Of a stretch of DNA of 64,000 nt, positions 17,107 through 25,664 are shown in pieces. This DNA is from Streptomyces sp. NBC_01717 (GTDB lineage Bacteria; Actinomycetota; Actinomycetes; Streptomycetales; Streptomycetaceae). The stretch's first letter is position 1. Every line of letters begins with the position of its first letter. Location: NCBI RefSeq assembly GCF_036248255.1, contig NZ_CP109178.1, forward strand, positions 6,660,001-6,724,000, in the 5' to 3' direction. The notes below the pieces were generated by a model, which did no database searches, was not told the origin of the DNA, and was given only the letters and a program-made list of their open reading frames with translations. Position numbers and translations under genes: made by a program.

Positions 17107-18867
17107 TTACAGGCCGAGCTCGACCTCGAACTCGCCGGCCTCCAGGATCGCCTTGACCGCGGTCAGGTAACGGGCGGCGTCCGCGCCGTCCACCAGACGG
17201 TGGTCGTAGGAGAGCGAGAGGTACGTCATGTCGCGCACCGCGATCGTCTCGCCGAGGTCCGGGTGGTCGATGACCACCGGGCGGCGGACCGTGGCACCGA
17301 TGCCCAGGATGGCGGCCTGGTTCGGCGGCACGATGACGGTGTCGAACAGCGCACCGCGCGAACCGGTGTTGCTGATGGTGAAGGTGGCACCGGACATGTC
17401 GTCCGGGGTCAGACCGCCACCGCGGGCCTTGCCGGCCAGCTCGGCGGTCTTCTTCGAGATACCGGCGATGTTCAGGTCGCCCGCACCCTTGATGACCGGG
17501 GTCATCAGACCCTTCTCGGCGTCCACGGCGATGCCGATGTTCTCCGAGTCGAAGTACGTGATGGTGCCCTCGTCCTCGTTGATCCGGGCGTTGATGACCG
17601 GGTGGGCCTTCAGCGCCTGGGCCGCCGCCTTCACGAAGAACGGCATCGGGGACAGCTTGACGCCCTCACGGGCGGCGAACGCGGCCTTCGCCTGGTTGCG
17701 CAGCTTCATCAGCTTCGTGATGTCGACCTCGAGGACCGAGGTCAGCTGGGCCTGCGAGTGCAGCGCCTTCATCATGTTGTCGCCGATGACCTTGCGCATG
17801 CGGGTCATCTTGACCGTCTGACCACGCAGCGGGGAGACCTCGAGCTTCGGCGCCTTCGCGGCGGCCGGGGCAGCCGCGACGGGGGCCGGAGCGGCGGGGG
17901 CCTTGGCGGCCTCCGCGGCGGCGACGACGTCCTGCTTGCGGATACGGCCACCGACACCGGTGCCCTTGACCGCAGCGAGGTCGACACCGTTCTCGGCGGC
18001 GAGCTTGCGGACCAGCGGCGTGACGTACGCGCCTTCGTCACCGGAGATCGCGGCCGGAGTGACCGGAGCCGGGGCGGCGACCGGAGCAGCCGGGGCGGCC
18101 ACGGGCGCCGGAGCGGCAACCGGAGCGGCGGGCGCCACCGGGGCCGGAGCCGGAGCGGGGGCAGCCGGAGCGGCCGGGGCCGGGGCGGCGGCGGCCGGGG
18201 CCGGGGCGGCCACGGGAGCCGGAGCGGCCGGGGCCGGGGCAGCGGCCGGAGCGGCGCCCGCGGCACCGATGACGGCGAGCTTGGCGCCGACCTCTGCGGT
18301 CTCGTCCTCGGCGACCACGATCTCCAGCAGCACACCGGAGACCGGTGCGGGGATCTCGGTGTCGACCTTGTCCGTGGAGACCTCGAGCAGCGGCTCGTCC
18401 TCCGTGACCTCCTCGCCGACCTCCTTCAGCCAGCGGGTGACGGTGCCCTCGGTGACGCTCTCACCGAGCGCCGGAAGGGTGACGTCGGTACCGGCGGCGC
18501 CACCGGCCGGTGCGGCGGCCGCGGGGGCCGGGGCAGCGGCAGGGGCCTCGGCGACCGGGGCCGGTGCGGCAGCGGCAGGCGCGGCCACGGGCTCGGCGGC
18601 CGGAGCCGCGGCCGCGGCGGGTGCGCCCGTGCCGTCGTCGATGATGGCCAGCTCGGCGCCGACCTCGACGGTCTCGTCCTCGGCGACCTTGATGGAGGCG
18701 AGGATGCCGGCGGAGGGGGCCGGGATCTCGGTGTCGACCTTGTCGGTCGACACCTCGAGCAGCGGCTCGTCGACCTCGACGCGCTCGCCCTCGGCCTTCA
18801 GCCAGCGGGTGACAGTGCCCTCGGTGACGCTCTCGCCGAGCGCCGGAAGGGTTACGGAAACCGACAT
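17107..18867 (-). CDS. sucB: 2-oxoacid dehydrogenase E2 with two lipoyl domains
   Basis: Dihydrolipoamide acyltransferase, the structural core that accepts the acyl group from E1. The 586 residues run as follows: lipoyl domain 1 (1-76, [10 protein letters not shown] with K43), an Ala/Pro swinging linker, lipoyl domain 2 (about 127-205, same motif), a long Ala/Pro linker, a peripheral-subunit-binding domain ([16 protein letters not shown], about 285-320) and the catalytic domain ending [16 protein letters not shown] with the active His and Asp. It is usually annotated as succinyltransferase (sucB) in Streptomyces; in actinobacteria one E2 serves both pyruvate and 2-oxoglutarate E1s, so the name understates its role. 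The lpd gene lies 98 bp upstream. Confidence 0.92.
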   Translation of the reverse strand: MSVSVTLPALGESVTEGTVTRWLKAEGERVEVDEPLLEVSTDKVDTEIPAPSAGILASIKVAEDETVEVGAELAIIDDGTGAPAAAAAPAAEPVAAPAAAAPAPVAEAPAAAPAPAAAAPAGGAAGTDVTLPALGESVTEGTVTRWLKEVGEEVTEDEPLLEVSTDKVDTEIPAPVSGVLLEIVVAEDETAEVGAKLAVIGAAGAAPAAAPAPAAPAPVAAPAPAAAAPAPAAPAAPAPAPAPVAPAAPVAAPAPVAAPAAPVAAPAPVTPAAISGDEGAYVTPLVRKLAAENGVDLAAVKGTGVGGRIRKQDVVAAAEAAKAPAAPAPVAAAPAAAKAPKLEVSPLRGQTVKMTRMRKVIGDNMMKALHSQAQLTSVLEVDITKLMKLRNQAKAAFAAREGVKLSPMPFFVKAAAQALKAHPVINARINEDEGTITYFDSENIGIAVDAEKGLMTPVIKGAGDLNIAGISKKTAELAGKARGGGLTPDDMSGATFTISNTGSRGALFDTVIVPPNQAAILGIGATVRRPVVIDHPDLGETIAVRDMTYLSLSYDHRLVDGADAARYLTAVKAILEAGEFEVELGL

Positions 18868-18965
18868 GGTTTCAGTTGCTCCTAAGGATGTGGTCTCCCC
18901 GGCTCGCGAGCGGGACCGCGAGCTCGGGGAAGTGCGGAAGGGTCGGTCGTCGCGCCCTGACCGGA

Positions 18966-20354
18966 TCAGTCGTGGGAGTGCAGGGGCTTGCCGGCCAGGG
19001 CCAGGTGGGCCTCGCCGAGCGCCTCGTTCTGCGTCGGGTGGGCGTGGACGAGCTGCGCGACCTCGGCCGGCAGCGCCTCCCAGTTGTAGATCAGCTGGGC
19101 TTCGCCGACCTGCTCACCCATACGGTCACCGACCATGTGGACGCCGACCACGGCACCGTCCTTGACCTGGACGAGCTTGATCTCGCCCGCGGTCTTCAGG
19201 ATCTTGCTCTTGCCGTTGCCCGCGAGGTTGTACTTCAGAGCGACGACCTTGTCCGCGCCGTAGAGCTCCTTGGCCTTGGCCTCGGTGATGCCCACGGAGG
19301 CGACCTCGGGGTGGCAGTACGTCACCCGGGGGACACCGTCGTAGTCGATCGGGACGACCTTCAGACCGGCCAGCCGCTCCGCGACCATCATGCCCTCGGC
19401 GAAGCCGACGTGCGCGAGCTGGAGGGTCGGGGCCAGGTCGCCCACGGCCGAGACGGTCGGGACGTTGGTCTGCATGTACTCGTCGACGAGGACATAGCCG
19501 CGGTCCATCGCGACGCCGGCCTCCTCGTAACCCAGGCCCTGCGAGACCGGCCCGCGGCCGATCGCGACCAGCAGCACCTCCGCCTCGAAGGTCTTGCCGT
19601 CGGCGAGGGTGACCCGCACACCGTTCTCGGTGTACTCGGCCTTCTGGAAGAAGGTGCCGAGGTTGAACTTGATGCCGCGCTTGCGGAAAGCGCGCTCAAG
19701 AAGCTTCGAGCTGTTCTCGTCCTCGACCGGGACGAGGTGCTTCAGACCCTCGACGATGGTGACGTCGGTGCCGAAGGACTTCCACGCCGAGGCGAACTCG
19801 ACGCCGATGACGCCGCCGCCCAGCACGATCGCGGACTGCGGGACGCGGTCCAGCTTCAGCGCGTGGTCCGAGGAGATGATGCGGTTGCCGTCGATCTCCA
19901 GGCCCGGCAGCGACTTCGGCACGGAGCCGGTCGCCAGGAGCACGTGGCGGCCCTGGATGCGCTGGCCGTTCACGTCCACGGAGGTGGGGGAGGAGAGCCG
20001 TCCCTCACCCTCGATGTACGTCACCTTGCGCGAGGCGATCAGACCCTGCAGGCCCTTGTACAGGCCGGTGATCACCTCGTCCTTGTACTTGTGGACGGCC
20101 TCGATGTCGATGCCCTCGAAGGTGGCCTTGACGCCGAACTGGCCGGCCTCACGTGCCTGGTCGGCGATCTCACCGGCGTGCAGCAGCGCCTTCGTGGGGA
20201 TGCAGCCGTTGTGCAGGCAGGTGCCGCCGACCTTGCCCTTCTCGATCAGAGCGACGTCCAGGCCCAGCTGCGCTCCGCGCAGGGCCGCGGCATAACCGCC
20301 GCTACCACCGCCGAGGATCACTAGGTCGAAAACGGTGCTGGCGTCGTTCGCCAC
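18966..20354 (-). CDS. lpdA: dihydrolipoamide dehydrogenase (E3)
   Basis: FAD enzyme that reoxidises dihydrolipoyl groups with NAD+. It has 462 residues. The FAD motif is [14 protein letters not shown], the redox-active disulfide [13 protein letters not shown] (C46, C51), the NAD motif [13 protein letters not shown], and the catalytic His-Glu pair [12 protein letters not shown]. The start is GTG 20354 ([12 protein letters not shown]), with GGAGGA eight bases upstream. It precedes the E2 gene on the same strand, a probable lpd-sucB operon. Confidence 0.97.
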   Translation of the reverse strand: MANDASTVFDLVILGGGSGGYAAALRGAQLGLDVALIEKGKVGGTCLHNGCIPTKALLHAGEIADQAREAGQFGVKATFEGIDIEAVHKYKDEVITGLYKGLQGLIASRKVTYIEGEGRLSSPTSVDVNGQRIQGRHVLLATGSVPKSLPGLEIDGNRIISSDHALKLDRVPQSAIVLGGGVIGVEFASAWKSFGTDVTIVEGLKHLVPVEDENSSKLLERAFRKRGIKFNLGTFFQKAEYTENGVRVTLADGKTFEAEVLLVAIGRGPVSQGLGYEEAGVAMDRGYVLVDEYMQTNVPTVSAVGDLAPTLQLAHVGFAEGMMVAERLAGLKVVPIDYDGVPRVTYCHPEVASVGITEAKAKELYGADKVVALKYNLAGNGKSKILKTAGEIKLVQVKDGAVVGVHMVGDRMGEQVGEAQLIYNWEALPAEVAQLVHAHPTQNEALGEAHLALAGKPLHSHD

Positions 20355-20681
20355 GTCACGTCCTCCATGCATGTGCGCCGTACGCCGGGCCCCGTCGCTG
20401 GGGTGTGACCGGCCGGTCGGCTGGTGTTCGGCCGCTTTTGTCTTTCGGCCCTGTGGTGGGGGCCCTGTCCTGCCGAGAACCCATCTTCGCACTTGTTGAC
20501 GGTGGGCGGGACGCGGGGCCCTGGTCTGGGACGGCTGATGGTCCGTTCCAGAGGGTTACCGCTGCGTAGAGACATACGGATTTCGTCGAGAGCGAAACCT
20601 GCGTGACGCTGTGCGGCGGCGTTGAGGGGTGAACACGTACGGCCCCGGACGTATGCCCGGGGCCGTACGCACACAGCTGCC
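20355..20681. other. intergenic region upstream of lpdA
   Basis: This 327-bp stretch contains no gene. It holds the pepA terminator hairpin at 20636-20669, and the rest is presumably the lpdA promoter region. I could not assign a promoter or operator with confidence. Confidence 0.5.
20636..20669 (-). terminator. pepA terminator hairpin
   Basis: A 13-bp perfect stem CGTACGGCCCCGG (20636-20648 with 20657-20669) just beyond the pepA stop, without a U tract. Confidence 0.8.
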
Positions 20682-22226
20682 TCAGCCGAGGTCGCCGGCC
20701 GCGGTGCGCTCCGCCAGCTTCACCAGCGTGCGGACCGCGGAACCGGTGCCGCCCTTCGGCGTGTAACCGTACGGCGCGCCCTCGTGGAAGGCCGGGCCCG
20801 CGATGTCCAGGTGTGCCCAGGCGATGCCCTCGCCCACGAACTCCTGCAGGAACAGGCCGGCCACCAGGCCACCGCCCATGCGCTCACCCATGTTGGCGAT
20901 GTCGGCGGTCGGGGAGTCCATGCCCTTGCGCAGGTCGGCGGGGAGCGGCATCGGCCAGGAGGCCTCGCCGACCTCCTCGGCGATCTCGTGGATGGAGGTA
21001 CGGAAGGAGTCGTCGTTCGCCATGATGCCGAAGGTGCGGTGGCCCAGCGCCAGCACCATCGCGCCGGTCAGGGTCGCCACGTCGACGATCGCGTCCGGGT
21101 TCTCCTCGCAGGCACGGGTCAGCGCGTCGGCGAGGACGAGTCGGCCCTCGGCGTCCGTGTTGAGGACCTCGACGGTCTTGCCGCTGTACATGCGCAGCAC
21201 GTCACCCGGGCGGGTCGCGTTGCCCGACGGCATGTTCTCGGCGAGCGCCAGCCAGCCGGTGACGTTGACCTGGAGCCCCAGACGGGCGGCCGCGACGACG
21301 GTCGCGAACACGGCGGCGGCGCCGCTCATGTCGCACTTCATCGTCTCGTTGTGACCGGCCGGCTTCAGCGAGATGCCGCCCGAGTCGTAGGTGATGCCCT
21401 TGCCGACCAGGGCCAGGGTCTTCTCCGCCTTCGGGTGCGTGTAGGCGAGCTTCACCAGGCGGGGGCCGTGGGTCGAGCCCTGGCCGACGCCCAGCAGGCC
21501 GCCGAAGCCGCCCTTGACGAGCGCCTTCTCGTCGAGGACCTGCACCTTGATGCCGTGCTCCTTGCCGGCGGCCGTGGCCACGGCGGCGAAGGACTCGGGG
21601 TACAGGTCGTTCGGCGGGGTGTTGATCAGGTCGCGGGCGCGGTTGATCTCCTCGGCGACCGCGACGGCGCGCTCGGCGGCCGCCTTGAAGGCCTTGTCGC
21701 GCGGCTTGGTGCCGAGCAGGGCGACCTCGGCGAGCGGCGACTTCGGGCCGTTGCCGTTCTTCTTGTCCTTCGCGGCGAGCTTGTTCTCGCCGCCCTGGTA
21801 CGCGGTGAAGGCGTACGCACCGAGGAGCGCGCCCTCGGCGACGGCCTCGGCGTCCTCGACCGACGCGACCGGCAGTGCGAAGCCGGCCTTCTTCGAACCG
21901 GCCAGCGCACGCGAGGCGGAGCCGGCGGCACGGCGCAGGGCCTCCGCGTCGAACGCCGCGTCCTTCTCCGGGACCGAACCGAGCCCGACCGCGATGACGA
22001 CGGGCACCTTGAGGCCGGCCGGCGCGGGGAGCTTGGTGACTTCGCCCTCGGCACCGGAGGCGCCCAGGGTCTCCAGGACGGTGGCGAGCTTTCCGTCGAA
22101 CGCCTTGTCCACGGCCTCGGCGCCCGGTGCGACGACCGGACCCTTGGCGCCCTTGGCGACGCCGACGACGAGTGCGTCGGCGCGCAGCGTCGCCGCACCG
22201 GCAGTGCTGAGAGTGAGAGCAGTCAC
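20682..22226 (-). CDS. pepA: leucyl aminopeptidase (M17)
   Basis: A dizinc cytosolic aminopeptidase, normally hexameric, releasing N-terminal residues from peptides. It has 514 residues. The N-terminal regulatory domain covers about 1-170. The catalytic domain carries the metal and substrate motifs YDSGGISLKPAG, MKCDMSGAAAV and the M17 signature NTDAEGRLVLADAL. The start is GTG 22226 (VTALTLSTAGAATLRADAL); no strong Shine-Dalgarno is visible, and a GTG one codon pair upstream is possible. It is divergent from the GH114 lipoprotein gene. Confidence 0.95.
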   Translation of the reverse strand: MTALTLSTAGAATLRADALVVGVAKGAKGPVVAPGAEAVDKAFDGKLATVLETLGASGAEGEVTKLPAPAGLKVPVVIAVGLGSVPEKDAAFDAEALRRAAGSASRALAGSKKAGFALPVASVEDAEAVAEGALLGAYAFTAYQGGENKLAAKDKKNGNGPKSPLAEVALLGTKPRDKAFKAAAERAVAVAEEINRARDLINTPPNDLYPESFAAVATAAGKEHGIKVQVLDEKALVKGGFGGLLGVGQGSTHGPRLVKLAYTHPKAEKTLALVGKGITYDSGGISLKPAGHNETMKCDMSGAAAVFATVVAAARLGLQVNVTGWLALAENMPSGNATRPGDVLRMYSGKTVEVLNTDAEGRLVLADALTRACEENPDAIVDVATLTGAMVLALGHRTFGIMANDDSFRTSIHEIAEEVGEASWPMPLPADLRKGMDSPTADIANMGERMGGGLVAGLFLQEFVGEGIAWAHLDIAGPAFHEGAPYGYTPKGGTGSAVRTLVKLAERTAAGDLG

Positions 22227-22487
22227 GGTGGTGAAATCTCGCTTCCGTTGAGTTCATTTGTCGGTCGAGGGGTGGGCCGACCGTGCCCGGCGCATCGTAG
22301 ACGCCGCCGCAATGTGCCGGTAATGAGCCTACGCGCGCCTTTGCTGCCGGATCACGTCGGCGGGCCGTCGGCGACCCGTTCCGACGGTACGGCTCCGGTA
22401 CCGGCCGCCCCGGGCCGGGGCCGCGGAGCCGCGAACGCCCTTGCCAGTAGGGTCGGTTGGAAGCGCCGGAGCGAACGGGGGAGAGGG

Positions 22488-23321
22488 ATGCGCGCCCAGT
22501 GGGCTGCACGCATGTCGGGACCGGGACCGGCGCTGACCGCCGTACTGATTCTGTCGGCGGTCCTGTCCGGCTGCACCCCGGCGCCGGAATCCGGCCCCGC
22601 GGAGCGCTGGCGGCCGAGGCCCGGTGCCGACTGGCAGTGGCAGCTCTCCGGCCGCCTCGACCCCACCGTGGACGTCCCGGTGTACGACATCGACGGCTTC
22701 GAGCACGACGCGTCGGCGGTCGCAGATCTGCACCGCCGGGGCCGCAAGGTCATCTGCTACGTGTCCACGGGAGCCTGGGAGGACTTCCGCCCGGACGCCG
22801 CGATGTTTCCCGCCTCGGTACGGGGGAGGGGCAACGGCTGGCCGGGGGAGCGCTGGCTCGACATCCGCCGCACGGACGTGCTGGAACCGCTGATGGAGGC
22901 CCGGATCGAGATGTGCGCGAGGAAGGGCTTCGACGCGGTGGAACCCGACAACATGGACGGCTACCGCAACCGGACGGGTTTCCCGCTGACCGCCGTCGAC
23001 CAGTTGCGCTACAACCGGCTCGTCGCCCGCATCGCCCACCGTCACGGACTGGCCGTCGGTCTGAAGAACGATCTGGACCAGATCGCGCAGCTGGAGCCGG
23101 ACTTCGACTTCGCGGTCGACGAACAGTGCGCGCAGTACGACGAGTGCGCCGCCCTCACACCGTTCATCGAGGCGGACAAGGCGGTGTTCCACGTGGAGTA
23201 CGAGGTGCCGGTGGCGCGGTTCTGCCCGCAGTCGAAGAAGCTGCGCCTGAGCTCACTGCGGAAGAAGTACGAACTCGGAGTCTGGCGCCGGAGCTGTACG
23301 TCAGGCCCGTCCGGCAATTGA
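22488..23321 (+). CDS. GH114-like lipoprotein (endo-alpha-1,4-polygalactosaminidase family)
   Basis: A 277-residue exported protein. The signal peptide ends in the lipobox LSGC (SAVLSGCTPAPES), so it is probably membrane-anchored outside. The GH114 domain spans about 50-265: WQWQLSGRLDPTVDVPVYDI, KVICYVSTGAWEDFRPD, GFDAVEPDNMDGYRN with the putative catalytic acids, GLKNDLDQ, and FAVDEQCAQYDEC. The family hydrolyses galactosamine-containing polymers; the real substrate here is unknown. ATG 22488 follows GGGGGAGAGGG; an ATG at 22512 (MSGPGPAL) would also leave a signal peptide. Confidence 0.88.
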   Translation: MRAQWAARMSGPGPALTAVLILSAVLSGCTPAPESGPAERWRPRPGADWQWQLSGRLDPTVDVPVYDIDGFEHDASAVADLHRRGRKVICYVSTGAWEDFRPDAAMFPASVRGRGNGWPGERWLDIRRTDVLEPLMEARIEMCARKGFDAVEPDNMDGYRNRTGFPLTAVDQLRYNRLVARIAHRHGLAVGLKNDLDQIAQLEPDFDFAVDEQCAQYDECAALTPFIEADKAVFHVEYEVPVARFCPQSKKLRLSSLRKKYELGVWRRSCTSGPSGN

Positions 23322-23355
23322 CGACATATCGGTAATCTGACCGCCTCGCACTCTC

Positions 23356-24135
23356 TCAGCCCAGGGCCAGCCCCACCAGCGCCCCTGTTGCCGCCACCTC
23401 CGTGACCGCCCCGAACACATCCCCCGTGACCCCGCCGAATCTCCGTACGCAGTGCCGCAGCAACACCTGCGCGGCGGCCAGCCCGCCCACCACGGCAAGT
23501 CCCTGGTGCAACGGCGCGTACCCGCCGAACACCGCTCCCGCCCCCGCGCACGCGGCCACCACCACCGCGGCCGCACCTGCCGCCGCCCGCAGCGGAACCG
23601 TGCCCGCCACCGCCGCACCCAGCCCCTCCGGCCGGGCCGGCGGTACGCCCTGACGGGATGCCAGCGTGAGCGCGAGCCGGGCGGTGACCCCGGCGACGAC
23701 CGCCGCCATCGCGCCGTACGCCCAGCCCTGCCCGTAGAGCTGGTGGAGGACGGCGACCTGGGCCAGCAGCACGAACAGCAGCGTGATCACACCGAATGGC
23801 CCAATGTCGGACTGCTTCATGATGCGCAGCGCGTCCTGAGCGGGTTTGCCGCTGCCGAGCCCGTCCGCCGTGTCCGCGAGGCCGTCGAGATGCAGTCCCC
23901 TCGTGAGGACTGCGGGCACCGCGGCCGAGGCGACCGCGGCGAGCAGGGGCCCCGAGCCGAACAGCAGCAACAGCGCACCGGGCACCGCTGCCGCCAGCCC
24001 CACCACCAGGCCGGCGAGCGGGGCGCACAGCATCCCGGCGCGGGCCGCTTCACGGTCCCAGCGGGTGACGCGGACGGGGAGGACGGTCAGGGTGCCGAAG
24101 GCGAAACGTATGCCGTGGCTGTTCGGGGAGGTCAC
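23356..24135 (-). CDS. cobS: adenosylcobinamide-GDP ribazoletransferase
   Basis: Membrane enzyme of the last step of cobalamin assembly, joining adenosylcobinamide-GDP to alpha-ribazole. It has 259 residues, almost wholly hydrophobic with about six helices. The family motif RGLHLDGLADTADGLGSG and the following ALRIMKQSDIGPFG are clear. The start is GTG 24135 (VTSPNSHGIRFAFGTLTVLPV); no good Shine-Dalgarno. It belongs functionally with cobT (27529) and cobU (29620), although membrane-protein genes intervene. Confidence 0.95.
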   Translation of the reverse strand: MTSPNSHGIRFAFGTLTVLPVRVTRWDREAARAGMLCAPLAGLVVGLAAAVPGALLLLFGSGPLLAAVASAAVPAVLTRGLHLDGLADTADGLGSGKPAQDALRIMKQSDIGPFGVITLLFVLLAQVAVLHQLYGQGWAYGAMAAVVAGVTARLALTLASRQGVPPARPEGLGAAVAGTVPLRAAAGAAAVVVAACAGAGAVFGGYAPLHQGLAVVGGLAAAQVLLRHCVRRFGGVTGDVFGAVTEVAATGALVGLALG

Positions 24136-24222
24136 GGCGCGCAGGCTAATCGCTCCTCCAGGTCGATAGATTGGCCGAAACGCTGCAGAACGCCACAAAA
24201 TGGATCATCGGGAGAGGGTGGC

Positions 24223-24984
24223 ATGGGTCACTGGTTCGATCAGAACTTCGTCGAGCCGGGGAAGCTGCCCCTGCTCCTCGCGCTGGCCGCCTTCGTGCTG
24301 ACCTTCGCCATCACCCGTCTCATCACCCGGCTGATCAGGGCCGGGAAGGGCCCGTTCCGCAACATCACACCCGGTGGCGTGCACGTCCACCATGTGGTGC
24401 CCGGTGTGGTGCTGACGGTGATCGGCGGTTTCGGTGCGGTCTCCAGCGGGCGGCACGGTGTCACGGCGGGCATCTGCGCGGTGATCTTCGGGATGGGCGC
24501 GGGGCTGGTTCTGGACGAGTTCGCCCTGATCCTCCATCTCGACGACGTGTACTGGACCGAAGAGGGCCGGCAGAGCGTGGAGGTCGTCGTCCTCACCGCG
24601 GCGCTCGTCCTGCTCCTCCTCGGCGGCTTCTCGCCGCTCGGGGTGAACGAACTGACCAGCGATCAGGAGCAGGGACGGCTCGGCATCATCCTGACCCTGT
24701 TGGTCAACTTCTGTTTCGTGCTGATCGCGCTCTTCAAGGGCAAGGCCCGGATGGCGGTGATCGGCACCCTCGTGCCGTTCGTCGCTCTGTTCGGCGCGAT
24801 CCGGCTGGCCCGGCCTACGTCGAAGTGGGCGAAGCGCTTCTACCGCAACCGGCACCGCGCCCGCTCCAGGGCGGTGCTGCGCGCGTACCACCACGACCGG
24901 CGCTGGGTGCGGCCGCGCCGCAGATTCGAGGACCTGATCGGCGGCGCGCCGGACCGGATCCCGGCCCCGGTGCGCAAATCCTGA
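24223..24984 (+). CDS. polytopic membrane protein of unknown function
   Basis: A 253-residue protein with about six membrane helices (residues 14-35, 50-72, 80-105, 120-145, 155-175, 180-200) and a basic Arg/His-rich tail (RNRHRARSRAVLRAYHHDRR). Polar residues stand out around the helices: GGVHVHHVVPG, and DEFALILHLDDVYW between helices 3 and 4. That histidine/acid pattern could bind a metal or be catalytic, but I recognise no family. Good Shine-Dalgarno (GGGAGAGGG) before the ATG. The 3' end overlaps the convergent rhomboid-like gene by 145 bp. Confidence 0.8.
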   Translation: MGHWFDQNFVEPGKLPLLLALAAFVLTFAITRLITRLIRAGKGPFRNITPGGVHVHHVVPGVVLTVIGGFGAVSSGRHGVTAGICAVIFGMGAGLVLDEFALILHLDDVYWTEEGRQSVEVVVLTAALVLLLLGGFSPLGVNELTSDQEQGRLGIILTLLVNFCFVLIALFKGKARMAVIGTLVPFVALFGAIRLARPTSKWAKRFYRNRHRARSRAVLRAYHHDRRWVRPRRRFEDLIGGAPDRIPAPVRKS

Positions 24985-25664
24985 CCGCGGCGGGCACGCA
25001 GATGGCGGCGCCGGTCGTGCCGGGCCGTGAGGCCGCACAGGATCAGCACCGCGACGATCGCCGCGAGATGCTCCTTGCCCGCCAGGTTGTTCTTGAGGAC
25101 CACCTCGACGACCATCGCCGCGATCACCACCGCCCCGGTGAACCAGGCCCGGTAGGCGTGGCACAGATACACCGCGATCCCGACCACCGCCGCCGACGGG
25201 CCGGTGTCGACGACCTGTGCGTCCGATGCGGGCAGTCCGAACAGCCCGCCGGGGCCGACCGCGACGGCGACCCGTGCGTACAACGTCCCGGCCGGCGTCG
25301 CGACGTACGCGATCAACAGGGTGCGCTTCCGGCCCCGACAGATCTCGGCGATCCCGAACACCACCAGGACCTGTACCAGCGCACCCCATACCGGCAGATC
25401 CGGCGCGGGTACGAACAGCGACAGCGGGGTACGCAGCAGGGCGATCCACAGCGGGTCCTCGGCCCGCACCGAGCCGAGGACCTGCACCGGCCGGCGGCCC
25501 CAGGACTGGTTCTGCACCACCTGGAGCAGGGCCGTCAGGCAGACCACCCCCAGCGTCATCGGCACGGCCCGCAGCCGGGAGCCGGTGAGCGCGCAGCGTA
25601 CGGTCGACAGCAGCGGCCCCCACTCGCGGCGGGCGGCTGTGCGCAGCGCGGTCACCGGTCTCAT
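24840..25664 (-). CDS. rhomboid-like membrane protein coupled to a lysyltransferase
   Basis: A 274-residue protein with about five to six hydrophobic segments between residues 30 and 215, then a very basic tail. It resembles the rhomboid-like proteins encoded next to lysyl-phosphatidylglycerol synthases in actinobacteria (for example GLPASDAQVVDTGPSAAVVGIAV). No clear GxSG catalytic motif is visible, so protease activity is doubtful. Its ATG overlaps the TGA of the preceding gene (ATGA, 25661-25664), a strong sign of translational coupling. The last 145 bp are antisense to the convergent membrane-protein gene, so the true C-terminus is less certain. Confidence 0.75.
   Translation of the reverse strand: MRPVTALRTAARREWGPLLSTVRCALTGSRLRAVPMTLGVVCLTALLQVVQNQSWGRRPVQVLGSVRAEDPLWIALLRTPLSLFVPAPDLPVWGALVQVLVVFGIAEICRGRKRTLLIAYVATPAGTLYARVAVAVGPGGLFGLPASDAQVVDTGPSAAVVGIAVYLCHAYRAWFTGAVVIAAMVVEVVLKNNLAGKEHLAAIVAVLILCGLTARHDRRRHLRARRGQDLRTGAGIRSGAPPIRSSNLRRGRTQRRSWWYARSTALERARCRLR

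Noticed and set aside
17200..18885. 561-codon plus-strand frame, Gly/Arg/Asp-rich
   Set aside because: It mirrors the Ala/Pro linkers of the E2 gene; low complexity arises from the antisense codons.
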